From assembly GCF_002242805.1 (NCBI RefSeq), contig NZ_MCGQ01000044.1, forward strand, positions 1 through 64,000: a stretch of DNA of 64,000 nucleotides. Reading direction: 5' to 3'. The notes below the pieces were generated by a model. The model was given only the letters and a program-made list of their open reading frames with translations. It did not search any database and was not told the DNA's origin. This DNA comes from Streptomyces diastatochromogenes (lineage in GTDB: Bacteria; Actinomycetota; Actinomycetes; Streptomycetales; Streptomycetaceae). The position numbers were made by a program, and so were the translations under genes. Below are positions 25,294 through 32,843 of the stretch, piece after piece (positions within the stretch are counted from its first letter, which is position 1; every line of letters begins with the position of its first letter).

Positions 25294-25820
25294 CCGCGAT
25301 GGCCCGTGCGCCCGGTCCGGCGGTCGTCCAAGGACTGCCGGCCGGGCTCGTCACGCGAATGGTGGCCGCCGTCGTGGACGTCCTCGTCGTGCTCGGCGCG
25401 GTCGCGGTCGTTCAGTTCGGTTACGCGGCGCTGCGGTATCTGCTGGTGGGGCCCCCGTTCTCGGCGCCGCAGCTCGGCCTGTGGGGGGCCACGGGATTCG
25501 GCACCGCGGTCGCGGTCGCCTATCTCGTGGGCAGCTGGTGCACGGTCGGGCGCACCGCCGGTGACCAGATGATGGGCCTGCGGGTGACCGGCCGGTCCGG
25601 CGCCCGCCTCACCCTCGTGCCCGCCGTGCTGCGGGCCGTCCTGTACCTCCTCTTTCCGCTGGGACTGCTGTGGATCCCGGCCAGCAGGCGCCGGGCCTCC
25701 GTCCAGGACCTCCTGGTGGGCAGTGCCGTGGTGCACGACTGGTACGGCCGGTCGCGGCCCCACCTCGGTCCGGCCGGCTCGCCCGGTCCACCGGGTCATG
25801 GCGCGGGCGAGCGGCCGTAG
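25290..25820 (+). CDS. RDD-family membrane protein
   Basis: 176 residues with the RDD fold: an RxxA-type start GLVTRMVAAVVDVLVVLGAVAVVQ, a second span at GFGTAVAVAYLVGSWCTVGRTAGDQMMGLRV, and a third around AVLRAVLYLLFPLGLLWIPASRRRASVQDLL. The conserved D at VVD and the GRTAGDQ segment are visible. RDD proteins are poorly characterised; some act in transport or as part of multi-component systems. The GTG at 25290 overlaps the repeat-protein TGA, so the two are translationally coupled. An ATG at 25299 is a possible alternative. Confidence 0.9.
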   Translation: MTAMARAPGPAVVQGLPAGLVTRMVAAVVDVLVVLGAVAVVQFGYAALRYLLVGPPFSAPQLGLWGATGFGTAVAVAYLVGSWCTVGRTAGDQMMGLRVTGRSGARLTLVPAVLRAVLYLLFPLGLLWIPASRRRASVQDLLVGSAVVHDWYGRSRPHLGPAGSPGPPGHGAGERP

Positions 25821-25837
25821 GCGGCACCGAGGGCGTG

Positions 25838-27409
25838 TCAGCCCGTGTACGCCGCGAAGATCTTCGCGAACTCGTAGGGGGACTGCGGGACGTTGGTGCA
25901 CTGGTACAGGGCGCCGGTGCAGGCGTTGCGGTCCCGGGTGGCCTCCCAGAAGGCCAGCTCCCCGAGGTGCTTGCCCTGGGCGAAGGAGACCAGTTGGCGG
26001 GCGTCGGACTGGTCGTAGACGTGGCCGTCGTCGTTCTGGCCGAGCATCGGCGTCACGCCGGTCATCGCCCAGATCTGGGCGTCGCTCCTTCCCGGATAGA
26101 GCGATTTCAGCTGGGTGAAGGTGCTCTGCGCGGCCTGGAGGGCGGCGTCGCCGTAGTCGACGCTCCGGTAGTAGTCCATGGCCATGATGTTCACGAGGTC
26201 GAGGTCGACGCCGGCGTCCCGCGCCGCCTTGACCACGTTCAGGCCGTCCGAGGTCAGGCCCTCCGGGAGCACGGGGAGCGTGAGGGAGATCCGCAGCCCG
26301 GGGTGGGCCTGCTGCAGACGGGCCAGGGCCTGGGAACGGCGGCTGATCGAGGCCGGGTCGGCGACGGCCGCGCCCTCGATGTCGAAGTCGACGTAGGTCA
26401 GGTTGTACGCGTTCACGACCGCGTTGTACTCGGCGTAGAGGGAGTCCACCGAGTCGCAGGCCTGGGCCAGTTCGATGCCGGACGCGCCGCCGAAGGAGAC
26501 CTTCACATCGCCGCCGTTCGCCCGGATCGCGTCGATCTGGTCCTTGGCCCAGCCGTCGCGCGGGTCATAGGCGTTGAACCACATGGCCTTGCAGCCGGAG
26601 GCGGTGATGAACGCCATGGTGTAGCTCTTGAGCCCGCTCGCCGAGGCCATGTCGGGCATGCTCGGGGTGGGCCACGCGCCCATGTCGAGGTAGGGAGCGG
26701 TGTGCACGCCGCCGCCCGGCTGGGTGCCTCCGGAAGCGGTCGTACCGCTGACCGCCGCGCTGTAGGCGGAGACGTTGCCCGCGGCGTCCCGGGCCCGCAC
26801 GCGGAACGAGTAACTGGTGCTCGCCTGCAGTCCGGTGGCGGTGTACGAGGTTCCGGTCACCGTGACGGGCGTGCCGCCGTCGCGCGATACCTCGTAGCCC
26901 GCGACGGATCCGGAGTCGTCCGTGGCGGCCGTCCACCGCACGGTCAGCGACGAGCTGGACGCGGAGCCCACGGTCACCCCGCCGGGCACGCCGGGCGGGG
27001 TCGTGTCGCCGCCCCCCGAACCACCCGTGCAGGGCGCGCCGTTGAGCCGGCAGTTGGCGGGCGTACCGGTGCCGCTCGACACCCACCCGAAGGTGGTGCT
27101 CGCGCCGGGCGCCAACGAGCCGTTGTACTCACGGTTCTTGAAGGTGTAGTGGCTGCCGCTCTGGGTGAGCAGCGCGTCCCAGTACGAGCCGACCGTGGTG
27201 CCGGAGGGCAGGTCGAACTCGACGGTCCAGGCGGACACGGTCGTAGTGCCGCCGTTGGTGAGGGTGTAGGCGCCCTGGTAACCGCCGTCCCAGGTCGAGG
27301 TCTTGGCGAAAGACGCCGTGGGCGAGCCCGCGGCGAGTGCGGGCGGTGGGGACAGGAGCAGGAGGAGTGCGCCGAGGAACAGGGCGACGAGTGCGGATGG
27401 TCTTCGCAT
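25838..27409 (-). CDS. Secreted chitinase: CBM2, fibronectin III, GH18
   Basis: 523 residues. Domain order: signal peptide (1-27, LFLGALLLLLSPPPALA), carbohydrate-binding module CBM2 (~28-130, AFAKTSTWDGGYQGAYTLTN-like, with aromatic residues such as W of FGWVSS), fibronectin type III (~145-230, TAATDDSGSVAGYEVSRDG), linker, then GH18 barrel (~240-523). The catalytic motif is YVDFDIEGAA, giving the DxE proton-donor Glu; VSFGGASG and MAMDYY are further GH18 blocks. It degrades chitin outside the cell. Start ATG 27409 follows GGAGGCAGCAAC. A DasR-type site and a consensus promoter lie just upstream, so induction by chitin-derived sugars is expected. Confidence 0.94.
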   Translation of the reverse strand: MRRPSALVALFLGALLLLLSPPPALAAGSPTASFAKTSTWDGGYQGAYTLTNGGTTTVSAWTVEFDLPSGTTVGSYWDALLTQSGSHYTFKNREYNGSLAPGASTTFGWVSSGTGTPANCRLNGAPCTGGSGGGDTTPPGVPGGVTVGSASSSSLTVRWTAATDDSGSVAGYEVSRDGGTPVTVTGTSYTATGLQASTSYSFRVRARDAAGNVSAYSAAVSGTTASGGTQPGGGVHTAPYLDMGAWPTPSMPDMASASGLKSYTMAFITASGCKAMWFNAYDPRDGWAKDQIDAIRANGGDVKVSFGGASGIELAQACDSVDSLYAEYNAVVNAYNLTYVDFDIEGAAVADPASISRRSQALARLQQAHPGLRISLTLPVLPEGLTSDGLNVVKAARDAGVDLDLVNIMAMDYYRSVDYGDAALQAAQSTFTQLKSLYPGRSDAQIWAMTGVTPMLGQNDDGHVYDQSDARQLVSFAQGKHLGELAFWEATRDRNACTGALYQCTNVPQSPYEFAKIFAAYTG

Positions 27410-27463
27410 GTTGCTGCCTCCACAAGGGGGGTGAGCGCCGGGGCGACGCGCGAGGCTGCACGG

Positions 27464-27481
27464 GATTGGTCCATACCAAGT
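27464..27481 (-). promoter_or_regulatory. DasR-type (dre-like) operator of the chitinase gene
   Basis: TTGGT-CCAT-ACCAA (27466-27479) is a perfect 5-bp inverted repeat around 4 bases and contains TGGT-N4-ACCA, the core of the Streptomyces dre consensus (ACTGGTCTAGACCACT) for the GlcNAc-responsive repressor DasR. The same core is found in classical chitinase promoter repeats. It lies 57 bases upstream of the chitinase start and 12 bases downstream of the -10. Confidence 0.7.
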
Positions 27482-27490
27482 GATGGCATG

Positions 27491-27519
27491 TACATATCGA
27501 TCGGATGGACCCTCGTCAA
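27491..27519 (-). promoter_or_regulatory. Vegetative-type promoter for the chitinase
   Basis: On the minus strand TTGACG (27519-27514) and TATGTA (27496-27491) are separated by exactly 17 bases, close to the HrdB consensus. The transcription start would fall near 27484, just upstream of the dre-like site, so the repressor would block initiation or early elongation. Confidence 0.7.
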
Positions 27520-27621
27520 GAGGCCGACGCCGTCCGGGACCGGCCTGGGGGACCGAGGTGCGCGCCCGCATCGGCGGGGGCCCCGGCTCGCTCACCGCCC
27601 GCGACCCCTACGATGTCCCCG

Positions 27622-28023
27622 ATGCACAGCACCGGACAGCACACCCAGCGACCGCCCCGGCGGCGGCTTCGCGCGCTGTTCGTGCTGGCGGTGCTGACCG
27701 GGCTGTTGGGGATGCATGCCCTTGGGCCCGGTGGCGGCACGGGGCACGCGGAGCATGCCCGGGCCGCGCACACGATGGTCACGGTCATCGCCCACGACGA
27801 CTGTCCCGAGGGTGCCGGGCACTGTGGCGGCCACCGGATGCACCACGCCGATCCCACCTGCGCGTCGGGCGCCGTGAACGGCGGTCCGCACCTGCCCGCG
27901 CTCGTACCCGACCCCGTGACCGCCCCCGCACCGGCCACCGACCCGCGCGCGTGCGCGGTCACGGCGCCGGACGGGGCCCGTGCGCCACCCTCCCTGGCGG
28001 AACTCCAACTCCTGCGGATCTAG
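27622..28023 (+). CDS. DUF6153-family secreted/membrane protein
   Basis: 133 residues. After a short basic N-terminus (RPPRRRLRALFV) comes a hydrophobic segment (LFVLAVLTGLLGMHALG), then a His-rich stretch (GHAEHARAAHTMV, GHCGGHRMHH) and a Pro/Ala-rich region. This layout matches DUF6153 proteins, which precede DUF305 proteins in Streptomyces. The His/Cys-rich part may bind metal such as copper; that is inference. ATG 27622 is chosen because TACGAT (27609-27614) lies 7 bases upstream, indicating a leaderless mRNA; an in-frame ATG 9 bases earlier is less likely. Confidence 0.75.
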   Translation: MHSTGQHTQRPPRRRLRALFVLAVLTGLLGMHALGPGGGTGHAEHARAAHTMVTVIAHDDCPEGAGHCGGHRMHHADPTCASGAVNGGPHLPALVPDPVTAPAPATDPRACAVTAPDGARAPPSLAELQLLRI

Positions 28024-28102
28024 AGGCCGCGACGACCGCATGCCCTGCGGTCGTCCTCCCACGCGTGCCCGAAGACAGCTTTCGAACAGCAGGAGTTCCC
28101 GC

Positions 28103-28756
28103 ATGACCACCCATAACCTGACACGCCGTGCCGCACTCGTCGCGGTGACCGGTGTCGCCTCTGTCCTCCTCGCCGCCTGCGGCGGTGGCGCGGGCGGCGC
28201 CCACGCGGGCCACGGCACCTCGGCGAGCCTGAGCCCGAGCGCGTCCAGCACCGGCACGCCCCACAACGCCCAGGACGTCGCCTTCGCGCAGGGCATGATC
28301 CCGCACCACCAGCAGGCCCTGGAGATGGCGCGGCTCGCCGACGGCCGGGCCTCGTCGGCCCGGGTGAAGGACCTCGCCGCCCGCATCGAGAAGGCGCAGG
28401 ACCCGGAGATCCGCACCATGACCGGCTGGCTGAAGGCCTGGGGCGAGCAGGTGCCGATGGCCGGCATGGACCACTCGGGTCACACCGGCATGTCCGGGAT
28501 GTCCGGGATGTCCGGGATGTCCGGGATGATGAGCGACGACGACATGGCCGCCCTCAAGAAGGCCACCGGCAAGGACTTCGACACGAAGTTCCTGTCCCTG
28601 ATGGTCGAGCACCACCAGGGCGCCGTCGAGATGGCCACCACGGAGAAGAACAAGGGCCGGTACGGCCCCGCCCAGGGCATGGCCGACGACATCGTCGGCG
28701 CCCAGAACGCCGAGATCAAGGAAATGAAGCAGCTCCTCGGCAAGAGCGGGAGCTGA
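28103..28756 (+). CDS. DUF305 lipoprotein, His/Met-rich
   Basis: 217 residues. The N-terminal lipobox LLAACGG marks it as an exported lipoprotein. DUF305 contains two ferritin-like four-helix-type repeats: DVAFAQGMIPHHQQALEMARLA and FLSLMVEHHQGAVEMA, each with the paired His typical of the family. Between them, a tandem GMS repeat (four GMSGMS-like units at ~28488-28530) and flanking His supply many Met/His ligands, suggesting metal (copper) binding. RBS AGGAG precedes ATG 28103. It follows DUF6153 by 79 bases and is probably co-transcribed with it. Confidence 0.92.
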   Translation: MTTHNLTRRAALVAVTGVASVLLAACGGGAGGAHAGHGTSASLSPSASSTGTPHNAQDVAFAQGMIPHHQQALEMARLADGRASSARVKDLAARIEKAQDPEIRTMTGWLKAWGEQVPMAGMDHSGHTGMSGMSGMSGMSGMMSDDDMAALKKATGKDFDTKFLSLMVEHHQGAVEMATTEKNKGRYGPAQGMADDIVGAQNAEIKEMKQLLGKSGS

Positions 28757-28762
28757 CCGAGC

Positions 28763-28798
28763 GGGCAGGGGGCCGGACGCGTGCCCGGCCCCCTGCCC
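28763..28798. terminator. 14-bp bidirectional terminator between DUF305 and rocD
   Basis: GGGCAGGGGGCCGG (28763-28776) pairs perfectly with CCGGCCCCCTGCCC (28785-28798) around 8 bases. It is 6 bases from each convergent stop codon. Confidence 0.92.
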
Positions 28799-28803
28799 CC
28801 GTC

Positions 28804-30030
28804 TCAGCCGGCCGCGCCGAGCACGTTCTCCAGCGCGCCCAGCGCGGAGCGCAGCTCCTCGGCCGTGATGGTCAGCGGAGGCGCCAGCCGGATCGTGGAG
28901 CCGTGCGTGTCCTTGACCAGGACGCCCTCCCGCATGAGGCGCTCGCTGATCTCCCGGCCGGTGCCGATGGCCGGGTCGACGTCGACGCCCGCCCACAGCC
29001 CGCGCGCACGGAAGCCGGTGACGCCCCGGCCGACCAGCTCGGCCAGGCCGTCGTGCAGGACCTGCCCCAGCTCGGCCGCCCGGCGCTGGAACTCGCCGGT
29101 CTCCAGCAGCTCGACCACCGCCGTGCCGACCGCGGCCGCCAGCGGGTTGCCGCCGAACGTGGAGCCGTGCTCACCCGGGTGCAGCACGCCCAGCACCTCG
29201 CGCCGGGCCACCACCGCCGACACCGGCACGATGCCGCCGCCCAGCGCCTTGCCGAGCAGCAGCACGTCCGGGACGACGCCCTCGTGCTCGACGGCGAGGG
29301 TACGACCGGTGCGGCCGAGGCCGGACTGGATCTCGTCCGCGATGAACAGGCAGCCCTTGCGGCGGGTCAGTTCACGGACGCCGGCCAGGTAGCCCTCGTC
29401 CGGGATGACGACCCCGGCCTCGCCCTGGATGGGCTCGAGCAGCACCGCCGCCGTCGTCTCGTCGACGGCCTCCTCCAGCGCGGCCAGGTCGTTGTACGGC
29501 ACGATCCGGAAGCCGGGCGTGAAGGGGCCGAAGCCGGCGCGGGCCGTCTCGTCCGTGGAGAAGCTGACGATCGTCGTCGTACGGCCGTGGAAGTTCTCCG
29601 CCGCGACGACGATCGTGGCCTGGTCGGCGGGGACGCCCTTCACGTCGTACGCCCACTTGCGGGCCACCTTGATGCCGCTCTCCACCGCCTCCGCGCCGGT
29701 GTTCATCGGCAGCACCATGTCCAGGCCGGTCAGCTCGGCGAGCCGCTCGGCGAACTCGGCGAGCCGGTCGTTGTGGAAGGCGCGGGAGGTGAGGGTGAGC
29801 CGGTCGAGCTGGCGGTGCGCGGCCTCGATGAGCGCCGGGTGCCGGTGGCCGAAGTTGAGCGCCGAGTAGCCGGCCAGCATGTCGAGGTACCTGCGGCCCT
29901 CGACGTCCTCCACCCAGGTGCCCTCGGCCCGGGCGACGACCACGGGCAGGGGGTGGTAGTTGTGCGCGAGGACCGGCTCCTCCGCCTTGATCAGGTCGTC
30001 GGACGTGCGCTCGTGCGCGGGTGCGGTCAT
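28804..30030 (-). CDS. rocD: Ornithine aminotransferase
   Basis: 408-residue class III PLP aminotransferase that converts ornithine plus 2-oxoglutarate to glutamate semialdehyde. Motifs: NTGAEAVESGIKVARKW, NFHGRTTTIVSFS, LFIADEIQSGLGRTG with the PLP Asp, and LLLGKALGGGIVPVSAV with the Schiff-base Lys. The STFGGNPLAAAVG block is typical of RocD. Start ATG 30030 shares one base with the ddaH stop, and GGAGAT lies upstream, so it is coupled behind ddaH. The pair makes an arginine to citrulline/ornithine to glutamate route. A longer start 24 bases upstream would lie inside ddaH. Confidence 0.95.
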   Translation of the reverse strand: MTAPAHERTSDDLIKAEEPVLAHNYHPLPVVVARAEGTWVEDVEGRRYLDMLAGYSALNFGHRHPALIEAAHRQLDRLTLTSRAFHNDRLAEFAERLAELTGLDMVLPMNTGAEAVESGIKVARKWAYDVKGVPADQATIVVAAENFHGRTTTIVSFSTDETARAGFGPFTPGFRIVPYNDLAALEEAVDETTAAVLLEPIQGEAGVVIPDEGYLAGVRELTRRKGCLFIADEIQSGLGRTGRTLAVEHEGVVPDVLLLGKALGGGIVPVSAVVARREVLGVLHPGEHGSTFGGNPLAAAVGTAVVELLETGEFQRRAAELGQVLHDGLAELVGRGVTGFRARGLWAGVDVDPAIGTGREISERLMREGVLVKDTHGSTIRLAPPLTITAEELRSALGALENVLGAAG

Positions 30031-30848
30031 CAGCGGATCTCCTGGGTGCAGCACTTGATGCCACCGCCGGCCTTGTGGAACTCCGACAGGTCGACGGGGA
30101 CGGGGACGTAACCGTGGTCGGCCAGGCGCTCGGCCAGTGCCTCGGCCTTGGGGGCGATGAAGACGTGCCGGCCGTCGGACACGGAGTTCAGACCGAACGC
30201 CATCGCGTCGTCGCGGGTGGCGAGCACCGCGTCCGGGTAGAGGCGCTTGAGCACCTCCCGGCTCCCCGGGGAGAAGGCCTCCGGGTAGTACACGATGTTT
30301 TCTTCGTGCCCGCCGTCGAGGACGAACAGCGCCGTGTCCAGGTGGTAGAAGTACGGGTCCACCAGCGTCAGACCGATCACCGGGTGGCCGAGGAACTCCT
30401 GCGCCTCGCGGTGGGCCTCACGGGTGGTGCGGAACCCGGTGCCGGCCAGCACGTACCGGCCCGTCCACACCAGGTCGCCCTCGCCCTCGGTCACCGACTC
30501 GGGGCGGTAGACGTCGTAGCCGGCCGACTTGAACCAGGTGTCGTAGTGGACCGACTCGGGGCGCCGCTCCGGCGCGTGGAACAGCGAGCCGAAGACCCGG
30601 CCGCCGACCACGAACGCCGCGTTGGCGGCGAACACCATGTCGGGCAGGCCCGGGACCGGTTCGACCGCCTCGACGGCGTGGCCGTGGGAACGGTAGGCGC
30701 GGATCAGCTCCTGCCACTGCTCCTGGGCCAGATCCACGTCGACGGGCGTGTCGGGATGCATCCAGGGATTGATCGCGTACTGCACGGCGAAGTGTCTGGG
30801 TTCGCAGACAAGGAAGCGCCGGGCGCGCGGCACACGACTTTCGGCCAC
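30030..30848 (-). CDS. ddaH: Dimethylarginine dimethylaminohydrolase (arginine-handling amidinotransferase fold)
   Basis: 272 residues with the pentein fold. The N-terminal CEPRHFAVQYAINPWM, the DMVFAANAAF block with substrate-binding Asp, GEGDLVWTG, the catalytic His of FYHLDTALFVL, and GGGIKCCTQEIR with the nucleophilic Cys at the C-terminus all match DDAH. It hydrolyses methylated arginine (or possibly arginine or ornithine analogues) to citrulline. The start is GTG at 30848 following GGAGGAAACCC. The coupled rocD and the upstream Lrp gene suggest amino-acid-responsive control. Substrate specificity is by family only. Confidence 0.88.
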   Translation of the reverse strand: MAESRVPRARRFLVCEPRHFAVQYAINPWMHPDTPVDVDLAQEQWQELIRAYRSHGHAVEAVEPVPGLPDMVFAANAAFVVGGRVFGSLFHAPERRPESVHYDTWFKSAGYDVYRPESVTEGEGDLVWTGRYVLAGTGFRTTREAHREAQEFLGHPVIGLTLVDPYFYHLDTALFVLDGGHEENIVYYPEAFSPGSREVLKRLYPDAVLATRDDAMAFGLNSVSDGRHVFIAPKAEALAERLADHGYVPVPVDLSEFHKAGGGIKCCTQEIR

Positions 30849-30932
30849 AGAGGGTTTCCTCCGCTTTCCTGTGTGTCACTGAGGGGTGGCACCACGGTAG
30901 AAAGCGAGGGAGGCGCGCGACAAGAAACGAAA

Positions 30933-30950
30933 GCTGCGTGCATGCGCAGC
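30933..30950. promoter_or_regulatory. Palindrome upstream of ddaH, candidate Lrp site
   Basis: GCTGCG-TGCATG-CGCAGC has perfect 6-bp arms. It lies 85 bases upstream of ddaH in the 164-base gap after the Lrp gene, a natural place for Lrp-family binding. Confidence 0.4.
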
Positions 30951-30955
30951 ATCGC

Positions 30956-30979
30956 TGCGTTCTCACCAGGGAGAACGCA
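30956..30979 (-). terminator. 9-bp hairpin after the Lrp gene (terminator or second operator)
   Basis: TGCGTTCTC (30956-30964) and GAGAACGCA (30971-30979) are perfect inverse complements with a 6-base loop. It is 34 bases beyond the Lrp stop codon, so it could end that transcript; with the adjacent palindrome it could also be part of an Lrp operator array. Confidence 0.5.
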
Positions 30980-31012
30980 CGAGAACTGCGCGTGTCGGGG
31001 TTTACGGCGCGA

Positions 31013-31498
31013 TCACTCGGGTGCGGCGTGGGTGGCGCCCGCTTCCGGGCTTTCCGGGAGGAGGTGGGACAGCACCATCACGCTGATCGTCTTCCGGATG
31101 AACGGTTCAGCACGGATCCGCTCCAGCACCTCCTCGAAGTGCTCCACGTCCCGCGCCCGTACGTGCAGCAGCGCGTCCGCGCCGCCGGTCACCGTCATGG
31201 CCGCGGTGATCTCCGGGTGGTTGCGCACCACCTCCGCCAGGCGCCGCGGCGGGGCCGCTCCCTCGCAGTACACCTCGACGTACGCCTCGGTCCGCCAGCC
31301 GAGCGCGGTGGGCTGCACGGTCGCCGTGAACCCGGTGATCACACCGGTCTCCCGCAGCCGGTCCACGCGCCGTTTGACCGCGGTGGACGACAGACCGATC
31401 GCCGCGCCGATCTCGGCGAAGCTGGTCCTGGCGTTCGTCATCAGCGCGGTGATGATCTTCCGGTCGAGGTCGTCGAAGGAGGCAGTCCTGCTGTTCAT
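31013..31498 (-). CDS. Lrp/AsnC-family regulator
   Basis: 160 residues: an N-terminal HTH (DLDRKIITALMTNARTSFAEIG, then SSTAVKRRVDRLRETGVITGF) followed by an AsnC-type RAM domain (AYVEVYCEG, ITAAMTVTGGADALLHVRARD). RAM domains bind amino acids. Its position directly upstream of ddaH-rocD on the same strand suggests it controls their use of arginine/ornithine. The ATG at 31498 is chosen: TACAGT lies 6 bases upstream (leaderless type), while a GTG 21 bases earlier would add MADYSAR. Both are possible. Confidence 0.93.
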   Translation of the reverse strand: MNSRTASFDDLDRKIITALMTNARTSFAEIGAAIGLSSTAVKRRVDRLRETGVITGFTATVQPTALGWRTEAYVEVYCEGAAPPRRLAEVVRNHPEITAAMTVTGGADALLHVRARDVEHFEEVLERIRAEPFIRKTISVMVLSHLLPESPEAGATHAAPE

Positions 31499-31535
31499 GC
31501 GGGCACTGTAATCAGCCACGCCCGCGACGAGCGTC

Positions 31536-31703
31536 CTACGACTGGGTGACGACCATGGCGAGCGTCAGCAGCCCCAGCACCACCCATCCGAACCACAGCC
31601 AGCCGTTGCTGCCGAGCGCGACCGTGTAGGCCGTCACGACGACGAGCCCGCCGACGGTCATCGCCCCCATCGCCTTGGTGGAACCGTTCGTGGAACCGGG
31701 CAT
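31536..31703 (-). CDS. Small hypothetical membrane protein, 55 residues
   Basis: MPGSTNGSTKAMGAM is followed by two hydrophobic segments (TVGGLVVVTAYTVAL and WLWFGWVVLGLLTLAMVV). GGAGGG is 7 bases before the ATG, and the coding frame ends cleanly, so it is a real gene. No family is recognised. It lies between ctaG (same strand, 71 bases upstream) and the Lrp gene, and may belong to the ctaG transcript. Confidence 0.75.
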   Translation of the reverse strand: MPGSTNGSTKAMGAMTVGGLVVVTAYTVALGSNGWLWFGWVVLGLLTLAMVVTQS

Positions 31704-31774
31704 CGCGACACCCTCCTCATGGTCCGTTCCTGACCATGGTGCCCCGAACACCGCCCGAACGGCATACCGCGGAC

Positions 31775-32725
31775 TCAGCTCTCCCGCGCGTTGAGCGAGG
31801 CCAGATAGGCGTTGTACGCCTCCAGCTCCTTGTCGCCGTCCCGGTCGGCGGCCCGGTCCTTGCGCTTCGCCTGCCGCTGCTCGGAGCCGTACCACTGGAA
31901 CAGCAGCGCGATCAGCACCAGCACGGACGGGACCTCGCTGAACGCCCAGGCGATGCCGCCGGCCGCGTTCTGATCGGAGAGCGCGTCGATGCCGAGCGAG
32001 GCGGGCGGGATCTTGAACGTCTCCACCATCGGCTCCGACGCCATCATCAGCGCGATGCCGAAGAACGCGTGGAACGGCATGCCGGCGAACAGCTCCAGCA
32101 TCCGCATCAGGTGGTTCGGCCGGTGGGGCCCGGGGTCCACGCCGATGATAGGCCAGAAGAACACCACACCCACGGCGAGGAAGTGCACCATCATCGCGAT
32201 GTGCCCGGCCCTCGACCCCATCAGGAAGTCGAAGATCGGCGTGAAGTACAGCGCGTACAGGCTCGCGATGAACAGCGGGATCGTGAACACCGGGTGGGTG
32301 ATGACCTGCATGTACCGGCTGTGCAGCAGCGCCAGCAGCAGCTCACGCGGCCCCTTGCGGCCCTTGCCGGCCACCGGCAGCGCGCGCAGCGCCAGCGTGA
32401 CCGGGGCGCCCAGCAGGATCAGGATCGGCGACAGCATGCTGATCACCATGTGCTGCACCATGTGCACGCTGAACATGACCATGCCGTAGTCGTTCAGCTT
32501 GGTGCACATCACCAGCGCGATGGTCAGCACACCGACGACGTACGACACCGTACGGGCGACGGGCCACGTGTCCCCACGCCGCCGCAGCCGCACCACACCC
32601 CAGCCGTACAGAGCCAACCCGGCCAGACAGGCGACCAGAAAGAACGGATCCGCCGACCACTGGAGGCCCCGCCCCAGCGTGAACGGCGGCAAGTCCATCA
32701 TCATGCCGTGCCCGCTGTGATCCAT
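31775..32725 (-). CDS. ctaG: CtaG-type (caa3) cytochrome c oxidase assembly protein
   Basis: 316-residue integral membrane protein with about seven transmembrane helices. Conserved His/Met positions are seen: FSVHMVQHMVISMLSPILILLGAP, MMVHFLAVGVVFFWPIIGVDPGP, and MPFHAFFGIALMMAS. CtaG proteins of this class help insert copper into cytochrome oxidase. The Met/His-rich N-terminus (MDHSGHGMMMDLP) may bind copper. Start ATG 32725 has AGGAGC; a longer in-frame start would add 16 residues. It is the third possible copper-handling protein in the region (with DUF6153/DUF305), which is inference. Confidence 0.9.
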   Translation of the reverse strand: MDHSGHGMMMDLPPFTLGRGLQWSADPFFLVACLAGLALYGWGVVRLRRRGDTWPVARTVSYVVGVLTIALVMCTKLNDYGMVMFSVHMVQHMVISMLSPILILLGAPVTLALRALPVAGKGRKGPRELLLALLHSRYMQVITHPVFTIPLFIASLYALYFTPIFDFLMGSRAGHIAMMVHFLAVGVVFFWPIIGVDPGPHRPNHLMRMLELFAGMPFHAFFGIALMMASEPMVETFKIPPASLGIDALSDQNAAGGIAWAFSEVPSVLVLIALLFQWYGSEQRQAKRKDRAADRDGDKELEAYNAYLASLNARES

Positions 32726-32781
32726 CCGGCGGCTCCTGATTCGTGGGGGTTGTACGCGTCTGTCCGCCCTCAAGACTAGAA

Positions 32782-32813
32782 CCGCCCCCGGTCACGGCTG
32801 TGACCGGGGGCGG
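32782..32813 (-). terminator. Strong terminator of the phosphofructokinase gene
   Basis: CCGCCCCCGGTCAC (32782-32795) pairs with GTGACCGGGGGCGG (32800-32813) around a 4-base loop, 30 bases after the pfkA stop on the minus strand, followed by TTCTAG. Confidence 0.9.
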
Positions 32814-32843
32814 GTTGTTCTCAGGTGAACCGCAGCGGGTGAA

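Noticed and set aside
28488-28530. Short tandem repeats that could suggest a CRISPR-like array
   Set aside because: They are 9-bp in-frame repeats encoding GMS units inside the DUF305 lipoprotein, without spacers.
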